Source: an uncultured Clostridia bacterium (GTDB taxonomy: Bacteria; Bacillota; Clostridia; Peptostreptococcales; Anaerovoracaceae). Taken from it: 21,231 bases of DNA. Where the stretch lies: NCBI GenBank assembly GCA_934277495.1, contig CAKQUI010000025.1, positions 1-21,231 of the forward strand, in the 5' to 3' direction. Made by a program: the position numbers and the translations under genes. Positions 15,605 through 21,231 of this stretch are shown piece by piece (the stretch's first letter is position 1; every line of letters begins with the position of its first letter). A model generated the notes under the pieces. It was not told where the DNA came from. It saw only the letters and a program-made list of their open reading frames with translations, and did not search any database.

Positions 15605-16678
15605 CTATTCGCATGCCAGCTCTATCAGCCTGTCGATAAGCTCGCTGTATGGTATCCCTGACTCTTCCCAGAGCTTCGGATACATGCTTATCTGGGTGAA
15701 TCCCGGCAGTGTGTTTATCTCATTGAACACTACTCTGCCGCTTTCTTCAAGGAAAAAATCCACCCTTGCAAGACCTCTGCATCCCATTGTCTCATACACA
15801 CTGACGGCAGCGCTGCGTATGCTGTCTTCCAGCTTTTTATCCAGATCTCTGACTATACCTGTCTTCGACTCCTGGTTCTGGTATTTGGCTTCATAGTCGT
15901 AGAATTCGTTTGCTGCGAATATCTCTCCTATACATGAGGCCTGGGGAGCTTCATTTCCCAGCACGGCAACTTCTATCTCCCTGCCGGTAATCGTCTCTTC
16001 AACCAGTACCTTGCCGTCTTCTGCAAATGCTTTGTCCAGCGCCGCTTCCAGCTGGTCGTATGACTTGACCTTGCTTATGCCTACAGAAGAACCTGCATTA
16101 GCCGGTTTCACGAACAGCGGCAGCTGAGCTTCAAAGAAATTCCTGACAGCTTCGATCTCGGCAGCTTTGTCTTTCTCATATGTCTGCCTGAGACTGACGA
16201 AACATTTCGCCTGAGAAACTCTGCCTGCATGCTCCACCATTGCTTTCGTGATGGCTTTGTCCATACACGCTGCCGATGATGCTGCTCCTGAGCCTACGAA
16301 TGGTATGCCCGCTATCTGCAGCAGTCCCTGCATCGTCCCGTCTTCACCATTTTTGCCGTGGAGTACCGGGAAGACTACATCCACCTTCAGCTGCTCGCAG
16401 GTGCCGTCCCTGTTCACGATAGAGATATTGGCATCTGCTCTGTGTGGCAGTATGCTTGCCGGTCTGTTGTTTTTATCATTTTCCCATGAGCCGTCACTGA
16501 TATTAGCAACAGGGGAACTTGTCAAAAACCAGTTCCCCTCTTTAGTAATGCCCATTTTGTATATGTTGTATTTCTCCTTGTCTATATGCTTCAGTACGGA
16601 TGCTGCGGAAATACACGATATCTCGTGCTCCGATGACGCTCCGCCGAACATTACAAGAAGGTTTTTCCTGAGTCCCAT
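15605..16678 (-). CDS. ddl: D-alanine--D-alanine ligase
   Basis: 357 residues, an ATP-grasp enzyme that joins two D-alanines in the cytoplasm for the peptidoglycan stem. Visible are FGGASSEHEIS (residues 11-21; Glu17 binds the first D-Ala), VLHGKNGEDGTMQG (105-118), KPANAGSSVGISKV (ATP binding), the omega-loop YDYEAKY (260-266) and FNEINTLPGFT (318-328; metal and second substrate). The Tyr-containing YDYEAKY loop points to a D-Ala-D-Ala product rather than a VanA-type D-lactate ligase. The ATG at 16678 is preferred to an in-frame ATG at 16684, because AAAGG (16687-16691) is then 8 nt away instead of 2. It follows the LCP gene by 39 nt and is likely co-transcribed with it and with thrS. Confidence 0.95.
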   Translation of the reverse strand: MGLRKNLLVMFGGASSEHEISCISAASVLKHIDKEKYNIYKMGITKEGNWFLTSSPVANISDGSWENDKNNRPASILPHRADANISIVNRDGTCEQLKVDVVFPVLHGKNGEDGTMQGLLQIAGIPFVGSGAASSAACMDKAITKAMVEHAGRVSQAKCFVSLRQTYEKDKAAEIEAVRNFFEAQLPLFVKPANAGSSVGISKVKSYDQLEAALDKAFAEDGKVLVEETITGREIEVAVLGNEAPQASCIGEIFAANEFYDYEAKYQNQESKTGIVRDLDKKLEDSIRSAAVSVYETMGCRGLARVDFFLEESGRVVFNEINTLPGFTQISMYPKLWEESGIPYSELIDRLIELACE

Positions 16679-16710
16679 ACACATTACCTTTCTGTTTTAC
16701 TTCCTTGTGA

Positions 16711-16745
16711 CAGGATATCAGTAATATCCTGTACGGGCTGATATC
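16711..16745 (-). other. Two mutually exclusive hairpins at the LCP-ddl junction
   Basis: CAGGATAT (16731-16724 on the minus strand) can pair with ATATCCTG (16718-16711), 8 bp around a 5-nt loop. Alternatively GATATCAG (16745-16738) can pair with CTGATATC (16721-16714), also 8 bp. Both use the same downstream segment, which overlaps the LCP stop codon and ends about 20 nt before the ddl ribosome site. No T run follows, so a simple terminator is unlikely. Part of the sequence is coding, so chance is a real alternative. Confidence 0.35.
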
Positions 16746-18115
16746 TGCTCACTTATACCCTGTACAGTCTGTGTCGGAGTATAATCCTTCTGTCCGAAAA
16801 AGTCTGCATGGAGCTTTGTCACATTCGATGAAAGTGTGGAAGGAACTCCATAGAATGTACCTGCATTCCAGTCACGGGTATCGTAAGGCCAGCCCTTGCT
16901 TTCGGTCATCTTGTACGAATCCAGCTTCAGAGCCAGTTTCATCATATCTGACGACGCCATGTTGGTCTTTATCTCAGGAAGGATCTCGTTTGAGATCTTA
17001 TTGATCGTACTTACGTTCATCGTCTTGGCTTTGTCGAATGCAGCCTTGACAACGATCTTCATTCTCTCGTTCCTCCTGTAATCGCCTGTTACAGCGTCTT
17101 TTCTTATCCTGGCGTATGTAACAGCCTGGTTGCCGTTGAGAGTCTGCATCCCTGCAGATTTTATCTTTTTATTCGATCCGCCTATATTATGATATGTATC
17201 ACTGATATATTTGTTCATCTCATTTATCTCGGATTCCTGGACCTCTATATCAAGACCACCCAGAGCGTCTACTGCATCGGCAACAGATTTCCAGTTGACA
17301 ACTACCACTTCCTTGATGTTCAGGTCGAGATTCTTGTTGAGTGTATACAAAGCCTTGGTCGGCCCTCCGTAATAGTATGCGTGAGTGACCTTGTCGAGAC
17401 CCACATCATCGCCCAGATCGAGATATGTGTCACGGTATACCGAGAACATCTTTATCTCATTAGTTTCTTTGTTTATGCTGACGATGACCATGGCGTCGCT
17501 CCTGCAGCCCTTGTCGCTGGACATATCCCTGGCGTCTATACCCAGTATGGCGATGTTCCTGTAGTTCCTCAGATCTGAATCCACCTGCGGGTCGATGCCT
17601 ATCAGGTCAGGATCCAGCTCCACACGCCCTACATTGTCAAGAGTGCTTTTCACTGCAGTAAGTCCTGCTACTATCACGCCACCTATACCTATGACCAGCA
17701 CCAGGGTCACTATCAAAGCTATCCTCAGACCCCTGCCGCTCTTCTTTTTTTTCTTTTTCTTTTTTGGGCCGCCGTCCTGCTTTCCATCGGCTTTGTTCAC
17801 ACTGCCGGGTTCCGCTATGCGGCTGCCTTTTTTCTTTTTTTCACTCTGAGATCCGCTGCTGTGCTCACGCATATCGAGATATTCCTCACGCTGAGCGTCT
17901 TTGCTGTGTCTGCGCATTTCCGAACTGCCGTAAGGCGTGTCGTCTATGCTGTAGTCATTTCCTGAAGATGATCTGTCTGTCGAATTATTCGAAAAGTATG
18001 ATCCGTATTTCGTATCATCCTTGATGTAGTGTCCTCTCCCGGAGTTAGCGTCTCTGAGCTTGAGATATTCCTGATATGCCTGTTCTCTTGCATCCTGTTC
18101 TCTGTTGTTGCTCAT
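16718..18115 (-). CDS. LytR-CpsA-Psr (LCP) family cell wall glycopolymer ligase
   Basis: 465 residues. A long hydrophilic cytoplasmic part (1-128) has short repeated motifs (EYLKLRD/EYLDMRE; DDTKYGS/DDTPYGS) and ends in eight consecutive lysines (118-125). One membrane helix (130-152) follows, then the extracytoplasmic LCP domain (183 to about 365) with LGIDARD, CRSDAMVIVSIN, MFSVYRDTYLD and TYARIRKDAVTGDYRRNERM. These Asp and Arg residues bind the pyrophosphate of the lipid-linked substrate. A C-terminal extension has no domain I recognise. LCP proteins move teichoic acid or capsule from undecaprenyl pyrophosphate to peptidoglycan. AAAGGAG lies 6 nt before the ATG. It has its own promoter (18143-18170). 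Confidence 0.93.
   Translation of the reverse strand: MSNNREQDAREQAYQEYLKLRDANSGRGHYIKDDTKYGSYFSNNSTDRSSSGNDYSIDDTPYGSSEMRRHSKDAQREEYLDMREHSSGSQSEKKKKGSRIAEPGSVNKADGKQDGGPKKKKKKKKSGRGLRIALIVTLVLVIGIGGVIVAGLTAVKSTLDNVGRVELDPDLIGIDPQVDSDLRNYRNIAILGIDARDMSSDKGCRSDAMVIVSINKETNEIKMFSVYRDTYLDLGDDVGLDKVTHAYYYGGPTKALYTLNKNLDLNIKEVVVVNWKSVADAVDALGGLDIEVQESEINEMNKYISDTYHNIGGSNKKIKSAGMQTLNGNQAVTYARIRKDAVTGDYRRNERMKIVVKAAFDKAKTMNVSTINKISNEILPEIKTNMASSDMMKLALKLDSYKMTESKGWPYDTRDWNAGTFYGVPSTLSSNVTKLHADFFGQKDYTPTQTVQGISEQISARTGYY
17741..17765. repeat. Homopolymer-rich tract (T-rich on plus strand) inside the LCP gene
   Basis: A run of T interrupted by single C residues encodes eight lysines just before the membrane helix of the LCP protein. 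It contains 5-8 nt homopolymer stretches and could slip on replication or cause sequencing indels. The reading frame is intact here. Confidence 0.6.
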
Positions 18116-18142
18116 ATCCTGCTCCTTTCACAATCACACACC

Positions 18143-18170
18143 ATTATACCAACTGAATGTGTGTAAATCA
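18143..18170 (-). promoter_or_regulatory. Promoter of the LCP gene, with an inverted repeat around the -10
   Basis: On the minus strand TTGATT (18170-18165), a 16 nt spacer and an extended -10 TGGTATAAT (TATAAT at 18148-18143). The -35 overlaps the mutase stop codon. The predicted start near 18136 gives a leader of about 20 nt. ACACACCATT (18136-18145) and AATGTGTGT (18156-18164) form an imperfect inverted repeat straddling the -10, placed where a repressor could bind. Confidence 0.65.
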
Positions 18171-19781
18171 ACAAAAGGCATGAATTGACTGTGAAAGTTT
18201 AGTGAAAAAGGCCTCGTTTCCGTCCTTGATGCAGTAGTAGAATTTTATCTTAGGCTCTGTTCCCGATGGTCTCACAGCCAGCCACGAACCGTCTTCGAAC
18301 ACGAATCTGAGCAGATTTGTCGGTGGAAGTCCGTCAAGACCTTTGCTGAAATCCAGCACCTCTGTGACTTTCCCTGCATCTGTGAACATATCGTGTTCTT
18401 TCTCTCTGAGCATCACCATTATGTCTTTTATTTTCTTTTCGCCGGACTCTCCTTCAAACACGAAAGACTCCTGTCTGTCCATCCAGTATCCGTGTCTGCG
18501 GTATAGCTCGTCCATAGCGTCTGTCAGCGTCATGCCCTTTGATTTGTAGTACGCTGCCATCCTGCAGACAGCCAGTGCTGCTGACACTCCATCCTTGTCC
18601 CTGGCGTGGAATCCTGTCAGATATCCGTAGCTTTCTTCGTATCCCATGAAAAATTCTTCAGGCTTCATTCCTTCCATCACGCCGCATATATTCTTGAATC
18701 CTGTCAGTGTCTTTCTGACATTTATGCCGTAGCTTCCGGCTATGATGCTGCCTATTTCGCCTGTCACCACCGTTGTTATCAGTGTCTTTCCGGCAGGTTC
18801 TCCCGCCTGTGCAAGAAAATCTATCAGCAGTGCGCCTGTCTGGTTTCCCGAAAGATATACGACCTCATCGCCTTTTCTAACGCCTACGCCTACACGGTCG
18901 CAGTCAGGATCTGTACCGATGAGTATGTCCGCCTCTTCAGAAAGAAGCTGCTGGCCTGCCATCGCCAGTGCCTGCTGCTCCTCAGGGTTCGGCTTGACTA
19001 CAGTAGGGAAATTCCCGTCATATTCCTGCTGTGCTCTGACGATACTGACGTTGTCGAAACCGCCTTCTGCCAGTACAGACTTCACATATTCACGGCCTGA
19101 CCCGTGGAGAGGCGTATATACGACTTTCAGAGCTGCTGCCGCAGACCTGTCTATATCAGGTGAGCTCTTCATGATCTCCTGCAGGAATCCTTCGATCACA
19201 TCGTCTCCTATATATGTGATATGTCCGTCGTCTTCCAGTGCAGCTTTTATGCCAAGCTTGTCGCTGATGCTGTCCATGTTCGCTGAAATCTTTTCGGTGG
19301 ACTCTACATCCATCTGGCAGCCTGCACTGTTGTAGACCTTGAACCCGTTGTACTCCTTGAAGTTATGACTGGCAGTTATCACAACGCCGCCGTCGCAGCC
19401 AAGCTTTCTCACAGTGTACGAAAGCAGAGGCACAGGGGAACATCTGTCGTAAAGGAATACATCTATGCCTGACGCCGCAAGTACACGTGCAGTCTCCTGT
19501 GCAAACTCCCTGGAATTGTTTCTCGTGTCATATGCCACAGCAACTTTGCTGCCGCTTCCAAGCAGCATGGCAAGACCTTTCGCAGCCAGCCTTATCATGT
19601 ATCTGTTCATGCGGTTAGGACCAAGGCCCATCTTCCCTCTCATGCCTGCCGTGCCGAACTCCAGTGATCTGTAAAAAGAATCCTGCTTTTCTTCCTCTGC
19701 CAGAGCCTCCAGCGTCTTTTTCTCCTGATCGTCAAGATGCGGACTCGATATCCACTCCTCGTATCTTTCTTTGTAAGTCAT
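18168..19781 (-). CDS. Phosphohexomutase (phosphoglucomutase/phosphomannomutase family)
   Basis: 537 residues, the length of the PgcA-type branch. It interconverts hexose 6-phosphate and 1-phosphate, giving the precursor for nucleotide sugars. The four active-site loops are present: TASHNFKEYNG (phosphoserine Ser138), GTDPDCDRVG (metal-binding Asp291, 293, 295), GYEESYG (380-386, sugar binding) and RPSGTEPKIKF (504-514, phosphate binding). The usual TASHNP has Phe in place of Pro (residue 141). The ATG at 19781 is chosen over an upstream in-frame start at 19826, because GGGGGAG (19788-19794) is 6 nt away and the longer form would overlap the GH25 gene. It follows that gene by 16 nt, so the two are probably one operon. 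Sugar specificity cannot be told from the motifs. Confidence 0.92.
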   Translation of the reverse strand: MTYKERYEEWISSPHLDDQEKKTLEALAEEEKQDSFYRSLEFGTAGMRGKMGLGPNRMNRYMIRLAAKGLAMLLGSGSKVAVAYDTRNNSREFAQETARVLAASGIDVFLYDRCSPVPLLSYTVRKLGCDGGVVITASHNFKEYNGFKVYNSAGCQMDVESTEKISANMDSISDKLGIKAALEDDGHITYIGDDVIEGFLQEIMKSSPDIDRSAAAALKVVYTPLHGSGREYVKSVLAEGGFDNVSIVRAQQEYDGNFPTVVKPNPEEQQALAMAGQQLLSEEADILIGTDPDCDRVGVGVRKGDEVVYLSGNQTGALLIDFLAQAGEPAGKTLITTVVTGEIGSIIAGSYGINVRKTLTGFKNICGVMEGMKPEEFFMGYEESYGYLTGFHARDKDGVSAALAVCRMAAYYKSKGMTLTDAMDELYRRHGYWMDRQESFVFEGESGEKKIKDIMVMLREKEHDMFTDAGKVTEVLDFSKGLDGLPPTNLLRFVFEDGSWLAVRPSGTEPKIKFYYCIKDGNEAFFTKLSQSIHAFC

Positions 19782-19787
19782 AAAATT

Positions 19788-19794
19788 CTCCCCC
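19788..19794 (-). promoter_or_regulatory. Ribosome binding site fixing the mutase start
   Basis: GGGGGAG on the minus strand lies 6 nt before the ATG at 19781 and immediately after the stop of the GH25 gene. Confidence 0.7.
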
Positions 19795-19797
19795 GTG

Positions 19798-21231
19798 TTA
19801 TATTTTCTTAGTGTATTTAAGGTCAAGCCAGTAGCCGTTGCTCATTTTGCCCCAGCCGTTTTTCACGGCTTTGATGGTTATCGTTTTTCCCTTGCGGTAT
19901 GCTCCGGCTTTCTTATAGCTTGTCCCCGGTCCTTTGCGGTAGTTCACATCTGTTGTGGTCTTTGCCTTGTATGCCTTGAAAACCTTTACCGGATACTTCG
20001 TCACTTTTTTGGTATATTTCAGTTTCAGCCAGTATCCGCTGCTCATCTGGCCCCAGCCGCTTTTTTCTCTTATCACTGAAACAGTCTTGTTTTTCTTGTA
20101 TGTGCCTTTGACCTTGTCTTTCGTTGAAGGGCCTGTCCTGTAGTTGACGCTTGTCTTTGTCTTTGCTGTGAAAAGCACGGCTTTGCCGTTTGACAGCAGC
20201 TTGTACTTTTTGCTGCCGTATGTAGCGCTGCCTGTTTTCATGACACCGCTGCTGTTAAAGAGATAGTGGTAGTCGCCCACTTTCCTGTAGCCTTTGAGTT
20301 TGTCTCCACTGCTGTTCACATAATATGTCTTCTTTTCAAATGTGATCCAGCGTGACACTGCTGTCTTGCCGTCGTATCTTATGAATCTGTATTTGCCGGA
20401 GCTGTCCTTTGCATATTTCCTGATGTCTGACGGTTTTCTGGTATACGACAGTTTCACCCAGTAGTCCTTGCCTTCAAAGGAGCCTCCCAGCCTGCCCCAG
20501 CCTGATGCCGTAGCCGTGATGATTATCTTCGTGCCTTCTTTCAGCGTACCTTCCACCGTGCCGTTTCCGTAATCAGTACGATAGTTCAGAGCTGTAGACG
20601 TGTAGGCTGTATAATCCTTGACGTCTTTGACGGTTATCTTCGAATGGTATATGAAGTTCATGTCCACATTGCCTGTTATGCCTCGTACTGAACCTTTCGA
20701 GGAATACTGCCACATGTAGAACTCTCCCGGATATGACGTTGATGTGTCGTAATGTGCCAGCCACATCTTGTATTTCTTTTCCAGCGTTGCCCTGTTGACA
20801 TAATCCTCCAAAAACTTATAGCTGCCGTAGACCATCGGCACATATCCGGATTTTTTCACTCTCTCGCTGAAAGCGATACAGTTGTTGGTGAGTTTTGTCT
20901 TGCCGAGTTTTTTAGCCTTGGCTGAGGTGAACCTGCCTTTAGGTACCGGACTGAACTCGTAGTCGAATACCACCGGCATGCTTATCTTTGATTTGTACGG
21001 CTTGATACATTTGATGATGAAATCAGCCTCGGCCTGTGCTTCTTTCTCGCTGACCGCCTGCGAATAGATATATACACCGACTTTAAGGCCTGCAGCATAT
21101 GCGTTCTTTATATTTGTCTCGTAGTATGCGTCTTCCACTATTTTGCCTGAGCCGTAGCCTCTGTATGCGACTCTTATGATAGCATGAGTGATGCCTGCCG
21201 CCTTTACCTGTTTCCAGTTTATGTTGGAATT
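19798..21231 (-). CDS. GH25 lysozyme (muramidase) with SH3b and cell-wall-binding repeats, 5' end missing
   Basis: 477 residues visible. The frame is open to the right edge, where codons NSNINWKQVKAAGITHAIIR continue the GH25 fold (VKAAGI..AIIRV..RGYGSGKI). The true start lies outside the window; a GTG at 21138 is internal. The catalytic DxE pair is FDYEF (Asp90, Glu92 in visible numbering), and MWQYSSKGSVRGITGNVDMN closes the domain near residue 190. Next come an SH3b domain (205-264), two or three short choline-binding-like wall repeats (281-350; RFIRYDGKTAVSRWI, YLFNSSGVMKTG) and two related SH3b domains (355-407, 422-477). It cuts the glycan chain between MurNAc and GlcNAc, either for remodelling or as a bacteriolysin. 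The signal peptide is presumably off-window. Confidence 0.9.
   Translation of the reverse strand, partial: NSNINWKQVKAAGITHAIIRVAYRGYGSGKIVEDAYYETNIKNAYAAGLKVGVYIYSQAVSEKEAQAEADFIIKCIKPYKSKISMPVVFDYEFSPVPKGRFTSAKAKKLGKTKLTNNCIAFSERVKKSGYVPMVYGSYKFLEDYVNRATLEKKYKMWLAHYDTSTSYPGEFYMWQYSSKGSVRGITGNVDMNFIYHSKITVKDVKDYTAYTSTALNYRTDYGNGTVEGTLKEGTKIIITATASGWGRLGGSFEGKDYWVKLSYTRKPSDIRKYAKDSSGKYRFIRYDGKTAVSRWITFEKKTYYVNSSGDKLKGYRKVGDYHYLFNSSGVMKTGSATYGSKKYKLLSNGKAVLFTAKTKTSVNYRTGPSTKDKVKGTYKKNKTVSVIREKSGWGQMSSGYWLKLKYTKKVTKYPVKVFKAYKAKTTTDVNYRKGPGTSYKKAGAYRKGKTITIKAVKNGWGKMSNGYWLDLKYTKKI
19807..20163 (-). repeat. Tandem SH3b repeats in the GH25 gene
   Basis: Two units (about 20163-20011 and 19962-19807) encode the same pattern: T..VNYR.GP.T, then K..KTxx.I....GWG.MS.GYWL.LKYTKK. 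They probably arose by duplication, and the second is the protein C-terminus. Confidence 0.7.

Noticed and set aside
15605..16678. VanA-type D-Ala-D-lactate ligase instead of Ddl
   Set aside because: The omega loop carries YDYEAKY, typical of D-Ala-D-Ala ligases, and no vanH or vanX gene is adjacent.

Overview
The window looks like chromosome from a Gram-positive Firmicute, most likely an anaerobic member of the Clostridia (order Eubacteriales). The reasons are clear AGGAGG-type ribosome binding sites, sigma-A-like promoters, and a gene set for a monoderm wall: a LytR-CpsA-Psr ligase, D-Ala-D-Ala ligase, an L,D-transpeptidase with FN3 domains, a GH25 muramidase with SH3b repeats, and a YfhO/CsbB/GtrA set. 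Leu is mostly CTG/CTT and Ile is mostly ATA/ATC with few ATT codons. I cannot name a genus. I see no tRNA, rRNA, CRISPR array, transposase, phage gene or origin.

Layout, left to right. Positions 1-50 hold the possible first codons of an AT-rich minus-strand gene that leaves the window, behind a strong promoter at 149-177. Positions 194-4387 (minus) hold a MOP-family flippase and, upstream of it, a large YfhO-family membrane glycosyltransferase. A 160-190 bp divergent promoter region follows. Positions 4576-5941 (plus) hold a GT2 polyprenyl-phosphate glycosyltransferase (CsbB/GtrB-like) overlapping a GtrA-family membrane protein. A bidirectional terminator (5924-5957) closes that unit. Positions 5970-8236 (minus) hold a ketopantoate-reductase-family protein and a PaaK/CapK-like adenylate-forming enzyme. 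A second terminator (8284-8310) ends a secreted L,D-transpeptidase (8324-10048) that has its own promoter. Further right on the minus strand are a GT2 glycosyltransferase with a coiled-coil tail and a structured leader, a surface-anchored 5'-nucleotidase-like phosphoesterase, a threonyl-tRNA synthetase lacking the TGS domain, D-Ala-D-Ala ligase, an LCP ligase with its own promoter, a phosphohexomutase, and a GH25 lysozyme cut by the right edge.

How they fit together. Almost everything serves the cell envelope. The mutase could supply hexose-1-phosphate for nucleotide sugars. The CsbB/GtrB-like enzyme would load a sugar onto undecaprenyl phosphate, GtrA would help move it across the membrane, and YfhO would transfer it to an outside acceptor. 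This matches the three-component glycosylation systems known from Bacillus and Listeria, here in one divergent cluster beside a flippase. Ddl, the L,D-transpeptidase, LCP and GH25 build, cross-link, decorate and trim peptidoglycan. The least understood part is the two-gene adenylate-forming enzyme plus reductase unit between two terminators. Most of the window is recognisable housekeeping and envelope biology. The points that merit checking are this pair, the compact three-component cluster, two possible RNA structures at gene junctions, the TGS-less ThrS and an altered active-site loop in the mutase.
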